This document shows, in pieces, positions 35,151-46,739 of a stretch of DNA of 64,000 bases (positions are counted from its first letter, which is position 1; each line of letters begins with the position of its first letter). The notes beneath the pieces were generated by a model. It had not been told where the DNA came from, ran no database searches, and was given only the letters and a program-made list of their open reading frames with translations. A program made the position numbers and the translations under genes. This DNA comes from Pinus tabuliformis (lineage: Eukaryota > Streptophyta > Pinopsida > Pinales > Pinaceae): contig CM062818.1 of the NCBI GenBank assembly GCA_031772625.1, positions 1,277,994,277-1,278,058,276 on the forward strand. Direction: 5' to 3'.

Positions 35151-35855
35151 TAGAACAACTAGGACAAAAGAGGGTTAAAAGTCTTCACTGCAAAGGTAAA
35201 ATGGTAAATGGTAAAAATATATTTACTTTTCCCCTTTTTATTCATTTTTTTCATGAAAATATCAGGTTCTATAAATGTTTTTGACCTAGTTTACCTCAAG
35301 GACTCGATAATACACTTTGCCTTACTTATGTAGCAATAGATTATGGATGTTCGACAATGACGATGAGTCACATTTGAGCTCTTTTCTCGACTCGTTAAAC
35401 TCATATGAAAAGATTGCCGAGTTTTTTTCCCTTTTTGAATTTTTAAAGAGAATAAAAATAGGGGGTCACCTTTCATCTCTTTTCCAACCCTTTAAAAGCG
35501 AAAACATGGCCAAGCCCTTGTCATTTCAAACTCATTAACAGATGTGAAACTGCGTGTGCCCAGTATAAGTTTACTCCTTTTTCGAGTTGGGATGCACTAT
35601 TTACGAAAAAGGTACTCCTTGACTAATATGGTCAAGTGGTTATCTCAAGTATTGTTTTCTACATTTTCGGGCTTTAGAAACAAAAATGTACGAAAAGGGT
35701 CCATGTGGAGTTTTCTTTTACGTGTATTTTTCAAACTCTCTAAAGATGAAAAAGATACCAAGTTACACCTTTCTCGAACTCGTTAAACTATTAAACGACA
35801 TCAGAATTGTTATCATGATGAACATGAGCTTCTCCTTCCTTGGGATCTATTGGGT
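35151..35855 (+). other. Element D 3' non-coding region, left of element E
   Basis: About 700 bp with no recognisable domain. Short motifs related to 'ctcgttaaac' recur near 35390, 35776 and, beyond E, at 40847, which supports continuity of D across E. Confidence 0.5.
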
Positions 35856-36347
35856 TGTGTTATATTCTTCCCACGACTAGCCCACGTAGTTAACTGGGGG
35901 TTAGAGGGGGGGTGGAGCCCCCCCTTCATTGCGCTAATTATGTAGTGGGGGGGTCACAGGGAGTTTGAGGCGTGCAGGTAACCCCACTCTATGGGGTCTG
36001 GGGTAGCGCCCCGGAAGATTTTGGTTTTGGAACCTATGCTAGGCTGGGTGGACCCACCTATGGTTTTGTGCATGATTTTCACACACATTGTCGGATGTGA
36101 TGGTTTTCGGTCCAAGGTTTTGGACACGATGCTTTTTGGTCCATGGTATTGGATGCTTCAACATGTATAAATATGTATTATAACATTGAAAGGAACATAA
36201 TGAAAAATGAAGCTAGTAGTCCCGGTTTTGGGATCCAGGGGAAAATCTTTGTGTATATGTGTTTTATGTGTTATGCCCTTGCATTGTTTATTTTATGTGT
36301 TTTAGAATTCGTATGCAGGTAATTTCTGTATGGGGTTAAAACCTACA
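35856..36347 (+). repeat. Element E 5' LTR (about 492 bp)
   Basis: Matches 40459-40842. It contains G/C-rich runs (ggggggg, ccccccc near 35908-35925) that can pair with each other, and TATA-like 'gtataaatatg' near 36164. The partner LTR lacks about 110 bp that are present here (about 36010-36125). Confidence 0.88.
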
Positions 36348-36349
36348 TT

Positions 36350-36363
36350 TGGTATTAGAGCTG
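36350..36363 (+). other. Primer binding site of element E
   Basis: TGGTATTAGAGCTG starts two bases after the LTR; one change from the initiator Met-tRNA site TGGTATCAGAGC. Confidence 0.85.
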
Positions 36364-36469
36364 TTTTGGCTTCAAGGTGACGCCTTTGTTGCTGAGGGGT
36401 TTCGCACGGGCCTGTGGTATACCCTGTTGACTGGGAGATCTGCGAGATCGATTCTGGTGGTGAAAGAAT

Positions 36470-37240
36470 ATGGTGAGCAGTGGAAAGATAGAGATCGAGG
36501 AATTTAGTGGTCAAAGCTTAAGTTGTGGAAACTTAAGATGAGGATCTGTTGGTGGATAAAGATCAGTGGATTGCGGTAGATTTGGGTACTAAACTAATAG
36601 GAGTGTCCAATGAATAATGGAAGAAGTTGGATTGGAATGCAAAGAGCACAATACGATTGTGTGGATCAGATTTAGTATTGCTGAATTTATCATGGGAAGC
36701 TATGGCGAAGGCTTTGTGGGCCAAATTAGGGACTTTATACCAATCTAAGTCTCTGGTGAATAAACTATTCTTGTGGAAAAAGTTGTATAACCTGAGGATG
36801 AAAGAAGGAGACCCAGTGATAGAGCATCTGAACGCATTTAATACTATGGTAAGTCAGTTAGCATCTGTTGATATTAAAATTTCAGATGAAGATAAGTGCA
36901 TCAGTTCATTGTGTTCTCTACCAGATTCGTGGGATAGTCTGGTTATTGTAATAGGTAGCAATGCAACTACCTTGCAGTTTGATGAAATAGTCTCATCCTT
37001 GCTGACGGAGGAGATGAGGTAGAAAAATATGGAGAGCTAGAATGGTGATGCCTTATATGTACGAGGACGGTCCCCGAACAGAAACAAAAATAAGTCATCG
37101 AGTGGGAGATCTAAATCTAGAGGGAGATCTAAATATCCAGGAAAACCTATAAAGGTGGTGTGATGAAAATGCGGAAAGGAAGGGCACTACAAAAGGGACT
37201 GTAAATCTAAAGCTCCTAATAAAGGAAAGGGATCTGATGA
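36470..37240 (+). pseudogene. Element E gag
   Basis: Opens with ATG at 36470 (MVSSGKIEIEEFSG), typical of copia gag. A frameshift lies near 36530. The core 36627-37022 shows TAKALW-type AMAKALWAKLGTLYQSKSL, LFLWKKLYNLRMKEG and FNTMVSQLASVD, which is the UBN2-like copia gag fold. The zinc knuckle at about 37159-37200 keeps KCGKEGHYKRDC, but the first Cys and the following Trp positions are TGA codons. Confidence 0.87.
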
Positions 37241-37286
37241 TGCTCCTTCTGCACAGGCAAAAACCACCTCAGATGAAGGTGGGAAT

Positions 37287-37560
37287 GTGTACTTTGCTTC
37301 TTCAACTACACATGTAGATCATGAGGCATGGTTGATTGACTCAGGTGCATCCTTTCACTTCACTCCCCATAGAGAGTGGTTCTGTGAGTATGAGAAATAC
37401 GATGGTGGTGATGTCTTCTTAGGGGATGATAGGAAGGCTAGAATCATTGGTCGTAGAAAAGTAAAGTTGAAGTTGCAATGTGGATGGTTAGAACACTTCT
37501 GGGTGTTCTGCATATTCTTGCATTGGCCAAAAATCTTATTTCTGTAAGCAAGTTGGATGA
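37287..37560 (+). pseudogene. Element E aspartic protease
   Basis: Active site AWLIDSGASFHFTP with Asp at 37338 is intact, followed by FLGDDRKARIIGRRKVKLK and, after a frameshift near 37480, GVLHILALAKNLISVSKL. It processes the polyprotein in living copia elements. Confidence 0.88.
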
Positions 37561-38850
37561 TGCAGGTGTAAAAATAGTGTTCGAGAAGGATACCTACAAG
37601 ATGGTTCGGGGAGCACTGGTAATGATGCGGGGAGTTCGGATTGGAACTCTATACAAGATGCAAGGTAGCACAATTGTTGATGGGTGCAACAGTTATGTGC
37701 TTCCTGAAAGTGGAGCAGAAAATTTAGTGGTCTCTGGAGAGAAGACCATGCTGTGGCATCAAAGGCTTGGACATATTGGAGAGAAGGGCCTTCAAATACT
37801 TCATGGTAAAGGTATGGTAGAAGGCATGAATAATATCTCTCTCAATTTTGATTTCTGTGAAAATTGTGTATATGGGAAGAAAAATCAGGTGAGTTTTCCC
37901 TCTGGTGGTAAGAGGGTGAAACAGATATTAGAGCTTGTGCACAGTGATGTGTTTGGACCTATGAAGGTTCCATCATTGGGTAAGTCTGCGTACTATGTAT
38001 CATTTATAGATGACTTCTCAAGGAATACATGGATATATTTCCTTAAGAAGAAATCTGAAGTCTTTGACAGGTTTAAAGAATTTAAGGCTTTGGTGGAAAA
38101 GCAGACAGAGAAGAAGATAAAGGTGTTGAGGATAGATAATGGTGGAGAATTTTGCAATAAGCAATTTGAAGAATTCTGTAAGAAGTGTGGTATAGCACGA
38201 TAGAAGACTACTCCATATACACCTCAGAAAAATGGAGTTACAGAAAGAATGAACAAGACGTTGCTGGAAAGGGAAAGAAGCATGCTCAGTGGTGCTGGGT
38301 TAGGACAAGAATTCTAGGCAGAGGTAGTGGAGACAGCATGTTACATGGTCAACAGATCACCTTCATCAATGTTGGAGGATAAAACTCCACAAGAGGTATG
38401 CACTGGTAAAAAACCCTCTCTTTCACATCTGAGGGTATTTGGATGTGATGCATATGTACATGTTCCAATGGAGAAACGAACCAAGTTGGATAGTAAATTT
38501 GAAAAGTGCATCTTTATTGGGTATGAGGATGGTTTAAAGGGTTATAAGCTTTGGAACCTAGTAACAAGGAAGGTTGTGTATAGCCGAGATGTGGTGTTCA
38601 GAGAGGTGAAAGACATTATTAAACATGAAGTCCAACCAAAGGAACCTAAGAAGATAGAGTTTGAGCTAAAGGAGGAAGAATTAAACTTTATAGCAGAGGA
38701 GGAATCAGAAGATGAAGAGCCACAAACTCCGGGTGTGAGAAGATCAGTTCGAGAAAGAAGGCAGCCAGAAAGGTATAGTCCATCTGCTTTCTGTTCAAAT
38801 TTTTCTTTATCTATTACTGATGATGATCCCAGAACTGTGAAGGAAATAGT
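37561..38850 (+). pseudogene. Element E integrase
   Basis: The pre-integrase zinc region reads MLWHQRLGHIGEKGLQIL followed by FCENCVYGKK (HHCC complete). The catalytic core has VHSDVFGPM, FIDDFSRNTWIYFL, LRIDNGGEF and, after a stop at 38201, NGVTERMNKTLLE: all three acidic residues are present. Stops at 38201 and 38315 fit Gln and Trp codons. The C-terminal part VFGCDAYVHVPMEKRTKLD and FIGYEDGLKGYKLW is intact. Confidence 0.92.
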
Positions 38851-39690
38851 AGATTCAGAGGATGGAAAGCTCTGGAAAGAGGCCATGGTTGATGAAATGG
38901 CATCTTTGTACAAAAATGAGGCTTGGGATCTGGTGGAGTTTCTCGCTGGAAGGAAACCCATTGGCAGCAAATGGGTGTTCAAGAAGAAGACAAATGCAAA
39001 AGGAAAGGTGGAGAAATACAAAGCTCGGTTGGTAGCAAAATGTTATTCCCAAGTGCCAGGAATTGATTTTGGTGATATTTTTTCTCCTGTTGCTAAGGTA
39101 ACTTCTATTAGATTACTTTTAACTGTTGTTGCTGCTCTTGATTTTGAGGTAGAACAGATGGATGTGAAGACAACATTTCTTCACGGGGACCTGGAAGAGG
39201 AAATCTACATGAAGCAACCTGAAGGCTTTGCGATGAAGGGTAAGAAAGAATTGGTATGCAAGTTAAAGAAGTCTCTGTATGGGTTAAAATAGTCACCAAG
39301 GATGTGGTATCTGAAATTTGATACATTTATATGGGGACTTGGCTTCACCAGAAGTAAAGCAGATCACTGTGTGTATTTGAAATTAATTGGTGACTGTGTT
39401 ATTTATTTGGTCTTGTATGTGGATGATATGTTGTTGGTTGGAAATGACAAAGAAATTATCCACGATTTGAAGACCCAATTGTCCTCCAAATTCGACATGA
39501 AAGATCATGGTGCTGCAAACTATATTTTGGGCATGGAAATGAAAAGATATCGGGCAAAGACAAAGCTCTCGTTAAGCTAGAGGAAGTATGTCGAGACAAT
39601 ATTGCAAAGATTTAATATGCAGGATAGTAAACTAGTGAAGGTTCCTATTCCTGTAGGTGGAAAGTTATCTGCTAAACAATGTCCCAAGAC
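38851..39690 (+). pseudogene. Element E reverse transcriptase
   Basis: Starts with WKEAMVDEMASLYKNEAWDL and runs through GSKWVFKKKTNAKGKVEKYK, DFGDIFSPVAKVTSIRLLL, QMDVKTTFLHGDLEEEIYM and the catalytic YVDDML (39416), intact. Stops at 39290 (where a Gln follows SLYGLK in the family) and 39578 fit single C-to-T changes. Confidence 0.93.
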
Positions 39691-40402
39691 ACAATAAGAG
39701 GAAGAGGACATGTCCGATGTTCCATATGCAAGTGCAGTCGGTAGCCTGATGTATGCAATGGTCTGTACTAAACTAGACATTGCACATGTAGTGGGAGTAT
39801 TGAGCAGGTTTTTTTCAAAACCAGGAAAGGAGCATTGGACAACAGTGAAGCGGGTTTTTAGGTATTTGCATGGCACTAGTGATTATGGTTTGTGCTACCA
39901 AGGAAGACCAATATTGGATAGAGTGTTGGATATTCATGGTTTTGTTGATGCAGACTAGGCTGAAGATCTGGATCAGAGAAGATCTACAAGTGGGTATGTG
40001 TTTAACCTATTTGGAGGTGCAGTCAGTTGGATGAGTAAGAAACAATATGTAGTGGCACTATCAACTATAGAGGCAGAATACATGGTGGCCACTCATGCAA
40101 GCAAGGAAGCAGTTTGGTTGCAGAGATTGTGTTCAAGTATGGGGTTAGTACAGGGAGCTATAAGGATAGACTGTGACATCCAAAGTGCAATTTTCTTGGC
40201 AAAGAACCCTGCATATCATTCAAAGACAAAGCACATTGATGTTCAGTATCACTTTGTGAGAGATATGATAGAAGACAAAAAGCTGTTGCTGGTAAAGGTG
40301 GACACTTTGAAGAATACTGGAGATGCATTGACAAAATATGTGAGCTTTGAGAGGTTCTCTTGGTGTAGAGAAACAATGGGCATTGTAGGGTTGGATAAAT
40401 GA
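39691..40402 (+). pseudogene. Element E RNase H
   Basis: Copia RNase H after reverse transcriptase: PYASAVGSLMYAMVCTKLDI, HWTTVKRVFRYLHGTSDYGL, GFVDAD, STSGYVFNLFGGAVSWMSKK, LSTIEAEYMVATHASKEAVW and KTKHIDVQYHFVRDMIEDKK. Catalytic acidic residues are visible. One stop at 39956 replaces the Trp usual after DAD. The polyprotein ends with TGA after MGIVGLDK. Confidence 0.92.
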
Positions 40403-40433
40403 CTAAGCTCTCTTGTGGCCCCTGTGGAAAGAA

Positions 40434-40458
40434 AACAACAAGTGGGAGAAAGTTTGGT
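40434..40458 (+). other. Polypurine tract of element E
   Basis: CAAGTGGGAGAAAGTTTGG lies directly before the 3' LTR start; AAGTGGGAGA is a typical copia tract. Confidence 0.75.
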
Positions 40459-40842
40459 TGTGTTATATTCTTTCCACGACTAGCCCACGTAGTTAACCAG
40501 GGGGTTAGAGGGGGGGTGGAGCCCCCCCTTTGTTGCGCTGATTGCGTAGCAAGGGGGTCACACGGGGTTTGAGGCATGCAGGTAACCCCACTCTATGGGG
40601 TCCGGGGCATGGTTTTGGATGCAATGGTTTTCGGCCCATGGTATTGGATGCTTCAGCATGTATAAATATGTATTGTAACATTGAAAGGAACATAATGAAA
40701 AATCAAGCTGGTAGTCCCAGTTTTGGGATCCAGGGGAAAATATTTGTGTATATGTGTTTTATGTGTTATTCTCTCGCATTGTTTATTTTATGTGTTTAAA
40801 AATTCGTATGTAGGTAATTTCTGTACGGGGTTAAAACCTACA
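40459..40842 (+). repeat. Element E 3' LTR, with internal deletion
   Basis: Same ends as the 5' LTR; about 384 bp because the segment equivalent to 36010-36125 is missing. About two dozen substitutions by eye over the shared part, most of them transitions. Confidence 0.87.
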
Positions 40843-41979
40843 GGGTCGTTAAACTTACTAGGTTATATTGATTGAAAGGATGAACTTATAGAGCAAGCAT
40901 ATGTTATCCCCTTCAAGCTTTCGATTAAAAAATAATTGTGGTACTCACTAGAAATAGTGGGGGGAAATTTGGAAATCTATCTTTCGTGTCGACAAATCAC
41001 TCTTAAACATGACACTCTTTGCTTCGTGTTGGGTTGGGACATCCTCCTTTGCATCATTGACCTTCCTGGGTTTGGGTTGTTCATTTTTGCCTTCCATTTG
41101 ATCTCTCCCACGTCGTCATGACCATCGATCCTATGGATCCAAAAGTTTCCAAACTTCCAGTTGTGTTGCTGATATGTTCAAGAGTTGTCCTTCTACAGTT
41201 ACACTTACCTCTGATTCTCTTTATCCTCCAAACTCATTTTACATTCTCTCATCTCATGTCGATGATGTGGGGTTCATTATGGCCCTCCTTCGACATGGTC
41301 ACTTTCTGTCGACTTCAACTCATTATCCAAGAACTTGACTGAGAGACTCCCTTCCAGTACCTTAGATCTTGCATTCCCTAATGGTAAGTTCTTCGCACTC
41401 GATGACAAGTTCACATCATTGGCTTTTGATCGAATGATTTCGCAGATGTTTGACTTCAGTTCCTGTATTCACATTCTGTGAATTGTGCTAATAGAACCGT
41501 GAGGACCATTGTCATTATTGGTGGTTTCTCTCGCGCTTGTTAACAATTTATATCATTGACTGGTAATCAAGCGACTTTCTAGCATGTTCAACGTCAACAC
41601 ATCTATTCGCATGCTAGGATCTATACTTTGATCTGGTTGTGTTGGAGTGGAAGACCCTGGACTCAGATCAAAAGAAGTACAGGTTGTGAAGTGGTGTGAC
41701 ATGATTGTGATGATATGCATGTGTCTTTCAGACGACTAGTTGTGACCATACCTTGGTTTCACTATGATCCTCCTTGACGGATGGCTACGCCCATACTTGG
41801 ATCCATTTACATGATCATTCTCTAGATGGCTATGCCCATACCAAGATTCATGTATCATTTCACAGAGATCTCAGTTTATGTATATGTATCTGTACTTTCT
41901 TGCAGGTTTTTCGATGCCTGGATAGTTCCCTGCATTGATTTACAAAGCATTTCGTCCCTCACTCCAACTCGGCCTTCAC
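40843..41979 (+). other. Element D 3' non-coding region, right of element E
   Basis: Resumes D after E. Short open frames only, none with a recognisable domain. 'atggctacgcccata' and 'atggctatgcccata' at about 41780 and 41826 form a small direct repeat. Confidence 0.5.
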
Positions 41980-41994
41980 AGTTTAGGGGTCATC
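41980..41994 (+). other. Polypurine tract of element D (weak)
   Basis: AGTTTAGGGGTCATC directly precedes the 3' LTR. The only purine run in the last 50 bases is AGGGG, so the tract has decayed. Confidence 0.45.
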
Positions 41995-43125
41995 TATTAC
42001 ACAAAATTTTGTCACTGTCCCTGTAATCCTCATTCCTTGATCCTAGAGGACCTCTATAGTGAACCCCGCATGCTTTTCCTTCATGAAGAAACTCCCATGA
42101 TGTCCCTCTTCATGAGCAGATCATTCCCCTTTTGCGCCATTTCCCTTGAAACTTCTATTTTGCCTAGTTTCAAGACCGGTGCTAATGGCCTTTATCTCCC
42201 TACCACCGATGTGTAGATATTATCACTACTCCTCACGGCGACCAAAGTGACTGAGCTATGGTTCAGTCGCATCAGTCCTGTTATGGAAAGTTTTTTAAAT
42301 TAGAGCTGAAGCTTCCATCTCTAGAAGCTCCGTAATGGAAGTCTAGTAAATGTATTGGTCGGATTGGGTCGAGGATGATAGTTTGGGATCCTTTCCCCTA
42401 TAATGATGGAACTACCTCAAGGGATAAGTCCTTCTCCCATGAGAAGAGGATCCATCTCCCATCCATATTTCCTATATAAACATCCCTTCTTCTCAAGCAC
42501 AAACTAGTTACAGTTGATATTTTTTGGCTAAGTGTGAGTGTTATAGTTGCAAAGTGTTGATACTATTTTGGAGTAGAAAAGCAAGCGATTAATAGTTGTA
42601 TCTATCTAGTTCTGTTGAGCGAGAAGTTTTTTTTGGTTTGGAGTGAAGCCTAAAGGGAAGAGCCTTTAAACTATTGTTGTTTGAAGCCATCATGGAATGC
42701 TAGTGGAAGTGTGTGTGAAGCTGGTCTTATCAGAGGAAGACTGCAATGTCAAGATGAATGGTTGTATTCTCTATTTGATATTAATATATGCAACTATCGA
42801 TTGATTTCCTACATGTTTTGTAATATTAAATATCCATGTCTTAATGCTTCTTTACTCATTAACTAGGTTGAATTGCAATTTGTCTATTATTATGTTTGTG
42901 TGTTGTTGTTGTTCACATGTTTTAGGATATTGAAGAAGGAAGCGAGAGATTGCTGGAGTGAGCAAGCGAGGAAATCATCAAGAAGGATAAGCGACCAACA
43001 AGTAGGCCCTCTTGATTGATTCTAACCTTAGGAAATATTCCATAAAATGTATTTGTTGTGGCTAGACCCATTATCGGGCTAGAGGAATCCGTTCGTGTCC
43101 ACACTTATAATTTTACTTCACCACA
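41995..43125 (+). repeat. Element D 3' LTR
   Basis: 1131 bp, the same length as the 5' LTR. It starts TATTACACAA, so the canonical TG has become TA. TATA box TATATAAAC at 42473-42481 is conserved. It ends TTCACCACA, followed by the GTTCC duplication. Confidence 0.93.
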
Positions 43126-43567
43126 GTTCCTCACCTTCTAGAATGAATTTCCTTTTGGCAACCTAGCTATCTCCTTTGTCTTCCTTCCTTCATGGTAATC
43201 CTAGGGGAAGTGTGCTAACTCTGCTGATGAGTTCAGGGGTGAGCTCTATGGAGAGGCCTCTTACCATAGCAGTGGCATGGGCTCTGGTAAGTGGAATGAG
43301 GGAGAGAGCAAAATCTCAGGCCACCTCATCATCATAGCCCCTTAATTTTTCAAAAAACCCCATCCAATTATGCCTTGTGAAGATTTTTAATACCTGAGGG
43401 TGTTGTTGGATTCTCACAGCATTAATGGGCTCCCTTCTATTAAAACCTCCTGTCATATTGGTTGGTGAGGTTTGAGGAGATGAGATGGTGGATACAATTT
43501 TCAAATGCAAAAGTAAAAAACTGAGATGATTGTGTGGACAATTCTCTTGCACAACTACCAAATTCAC
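43126..43567 (-). pseudogene. Element C extra ORF, N-terminal part
   Basis: Minus-strand frame opening with Met at 43567. It holds FTRHNWMGFFEKLRGYDDEV, LSLIPLTRAHATAMVRGLSI and ELTPELISRVSTLPLGLPW and then runs into the D insertion at 43126/22835; the frame is continuous when D and one GTTCC are removed. A stop follows DDEVA at 43316 and another near 43196. I do not recognise the family; the pattern 'L-x-G-Y-D...P-E-L-I-x-x-V-T-x-L-P' looks like a plant retrotransposon accessory domain. Confidence 0.68.
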
Positions 43568-45286
43568 TCAAACTAGAGGATTTTTTTGTTCAATTTACTT
43601 GGAAAGAGGGATGTAATTACAGAGCCTACTTCTTCATAGTGTTTTATGTGGCCAACCCCCATGTTTTTCCCTATGTTACTCCTCTTGGCCTATCCTGTAG
43701 AATCTCTTTGTATCCTATAGGAATCCTGTGTGCAATCTTGTAGGATTTCCTGTGCAATCCTATAGGAATTTATGTGCAGAAAAACGATGGTGTCTTCCTT
43801 GCTATATATTTTCTGGGTATGAGAGTGACTTGTGAGAGTGAGACTCGAGGAATTGAGTGCATGAATGCATGGGCATGATGATTATTTCCTCTTATGGTCA
43901 TTTGGGGTGAGGTGGTGTGCTAGTAGCCAAGGTACGGTTTCCATTTTTGGACTATTGGTCCCCACTACCACCTCATCATTCCCCACTTCCTTGTAATCAA
44001 CTCCCACTTCATGATTCCATAGCCTTAATAGCTTTTGTCCTTCTCCTTTCTATTTTTGAGTTAACTACTGCCACATGTGAGAGGACAAATTGTTTTGTCC
44101 TTGTTGACTAATTGAAGGTGGCCAAGTTAACTGGCCACCTTTCGCTTATAAACCAACTTACTTGTAACCTTTACATCTTTTGACTACATTATGCACATGA
44201 GAGAGTTAGCAAGATACTTACCTGTGGTGCTTAATACCTTGTTGCAGTTGTTGAAGACCGGAGGTGCTCGCTGTGTGTCTTGGTTGCATTATATTCTTCT
44301 TCCTTTTTTGTTGTTGTTCTCTGATGATTTTTTTTTTGTTTTGTGGTGCAGGTACTTGGTGTTGAGTATGATTGTGTTGTTGCTGCTTTGGAGTCCCTTC
44401 TTCTCTTGGATCATCATCCTTCAAGCTTATTGTTCTTATGATTTGTATTTTGTGGGATAGGCTGGTACAGGATTTCCTACATGATGTCCTGTAGCTTCTT
44501 CCCCCTCAGAACTCTTAATCATACCTTCTACTGGGAGTTTGAGGATGGTGACATGGATGGAGAGGGAGACTAGGAGTGTGGAGAATGAGGAATACCTATG
44601 TGATGCTCCCTATTGCTCTTTGTTCCCTTTTTTTTCGAAGACTGTGAATTTTTTTGAAATTGATATTTTTTAAGGGTGAATGCAGGGGTGATGAAGGTGG
44701 ACATAGGTATGGTCATGGAATGATGATGTCGGGGTGCTATTTTATTGACACAGAAGGTCATTTTTTCCTTTAGGGTCACTTCCTATAGGATTTCTAGGTC
44801 ACTGTGATTCCTACAAGATCATCCTGTAGGTTTCCAGGGGATCCTGTAGATTTACAGGGGATCCTGTAGAAAACAGAGTCCCCTTGTAAACTGAAGGAAA
44901 GGAGTGGAAAAAATGAAAGAAATGGTAGAGTGAAGAATGAAAATGAGTGGAAAAATATAATGTGAGTGAAATAGGTCTCTTGTTGATCCTCCTTTTCTCT
45001 CTGATCGTCCTTCTTGCTGACCTACAAAATAGAAATTTTCATAATTTTTCTCTTTTCCCTTTTTTTTTTGAAAACAACTAGCCTTCCTCTGAGAGGTTTT
45101 CATCCTAGTTGTTTTCTCTGGGCACCTCAAGAGAGGTGTTCACCCATGGATCTTTTTATTCTCATTTTTTCTCTTTTTTTTATTGACACCATTGCGTCGC
45201 CCCAAGAGGTTTTCCACCTGATAGCGGGACTTAGGCGCTTCATGGAGGTTTTCACTTGAGTCCTTATTCTTTTTCTTTCTTTTCTT
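43568..45286 (-). other. Element C region between pol and extra ORF, with repeated TCCTGTAGG motifs
   Basis: About 1.7 kb without a recognisable gene. Variants of TCCTGTAGG/TCCTATAGG cluster at 43695-43775 (six or so), 44480 and 44780-44875 (five), for example 'ggatcctgtagatttacag' followed by 'ggatcctgtagaaaac'. A TATA-like CTTATAAACC on the plus strand lies near 44146. Small plus and minus frames here look accidental. Confidence 0.5.
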
Positions 45287-46290
45287 TTAGTGATTTGATG
45301 AGGTAGGAGCTGAAACTTGCTCCACTACCATCACTATTTTATTGATATCATCAATGAACTCTTGTTTTGATGATGGTCTCTTGTAAATTTTCAAATGGTG
45401 TCCATTAACAAGTAAAGGAATGGCCTCTTCATCTATGGTTTTGATCTCTACTGAATCATTATCATGGAATTTTTCTACAACATAAGCTCCTAGCCATCTT
45501 GTCCTTAACTTGCCCTTGAAGTATTTATACCTAGAATCATATAACAAAGCCCAATCACCTTCTTGAAATTGCTTTTCCTTGATGTTCTTGTCATGCCAGA
45601 TCTTCCTTTGAAGTTGAATTAGCTCTGTATGTAGGATGACCTACATTTTGAACTCATCTAGAACATTCAACTAAAGCAATATTTCTTTCTCTGAACTACT
45701 AAGATCTAGATCTAGTTGGCTACCATCCTTAATGTGTTATACTCAAATTCAATGGACAACATGGCCTTTTTCCCATAGACCAATTCATAGGGTGTGAATC
45801 CATTGGTGGTCTTCCAAGTGGTATTATAGGCCCAGGTAGCCTCAACTAGTCTATCTGCCCAATCCCTCCTATTGTGGCTTACCACTTTATTCATGATGCC
45901 CTCTAACACTCTATTGGTCACCTCCACTTGTCCATTAGCTTGTGGATGACAGGGAGTGGAGGTTGTATGCTTGATCTTGTGCTGGCTAAGAAATTATTTA
46001 ATCATGTTGGAGGTAAACTAGCTGCCTTGGTCTGTGACGAGCTCCCTAGGGTACCCAAATTTTTAAAATACATTCTCCCTTAGGAACTCAGCTACCTTCT
46101 CTTCTATTGTTGCCTTAATTGCCTTAGTTTCAGCACACTTACTCAGATAGTCAGTGCACACAATGATGTACTTATTTTTTTTGGAAGGAGGGTTAATAGG
46201 TCCAATGAAGTCCATGCCCCACTTGTCTAATGGCTTGAAAGTCACCTGAGGCTGTGGAGGCATTTCACCTCTTGGATTAGGCATTCCCAT
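45287..46290 (-). pseudogene. Element C integrase
   Basis: Core blocks on the minus strand: FKPLDKWGMDFIGPINPPSK, YIIVCTDYLSKCAETKAI, VTDQGS, HPQANGQVEVTNRVLEGIMN and WAYNTTWKTTNGFTPYELVY; the catalytic D, D, E are all present. The C-terminal domain 45287-45547 is intact (KLRTRWLGAYVVEKFHDND, IDEEAIPLLVNGHHLKIYK) and has the ending usual for Athila-type pol. Stops at about 46060, 46030 and 46015, and a frameshift near 45710, break the frame. Confidence 0.9.
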
Positions 46291-46739
46291 TCTTTGTCAT
46301 CGATCACACTGACTAGTATATCTTTTTGCATCCTGATGAAGAGTGGGCCAATAATAGCCTACTTGTAACACTTTGAATGATGTCCTCTTTACTGCAAAGT
46401 GACCTCCACAAGGCCCATCATGATAGGTCAAAAGGATGTCAAGACTTCCTCCTCCCTAACACACCTTCTCAAGATTTTATTTGGTCCAAGTTTGAAGAGA
46501 TTTCCCCTAATCCAAGTGAAGAGGGCGCTCTTCCTCACTATCTTGCTTTTCTCTTTGGAGGAAAAGTTCGGTGGGAACTATGAAGATACCAAATAGTTTG
46601 CTATATCAGCAAACCATGGAGCGAGAATTGAAGTAGAAAATAATTGCTTATCTGGTAACTGGTCATCAACCATTCCTTCTTCACCTGCATGCAAATTTAG
46701 TCTGGAAAAAAAGTTTGCAACAACATTTTCCTTAGCAAG

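Larger units (their letters stand above)
35856..40842 (+). mobile_element. Element E: copia LTR retrotransposon
   Basis: Direct LTRs at about 35856-36347 and 40459-40842, Met-type primer site, one gag-pol frame in the copia order (gag, protease, integrase, reverse transcriptase, RNase H), and a polypurine tract. The frame is intact apart from about eight stops. GGGT occurs on both flanks (35852-35855 and 40843-40846) and may be what is left of the 5-bp target duplication. LTRs start TGTGTTATATTC and end ACCTACA. It is the most recent layer of the nest by position and has the best preserved coding region. Confidence 0.92.
22841..43125 (+). mobile_element. Element D: gypsy LTR retrotransposon with post-integrase archaeal RNase H and antisense gene
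   Basis: Bounded by two LTRs of 1131 bp each and an exact 5-bp target duplication. Plus-strand order: 5' LTR, primer site, 1.6-kb leader, gag, protease, reverse transcriptase, degenerate RNase H, integrase, archaeal-type RNase H, then a minus-strand spliced gene, the nested copia element E, polypurine tract, 3' LTR. All genes carry stops. LTR copies differ at many sites, so it is not recent. Confidence 0.93.

Noticed and set aside
35908-35950. G/C-rich runs and inverted repeat at the start of the E LTR as a possible terminator
   Set aside because: Also present in the 3' LTR and part of the LTR itself; bacterial-type terminator logic does not apply here.
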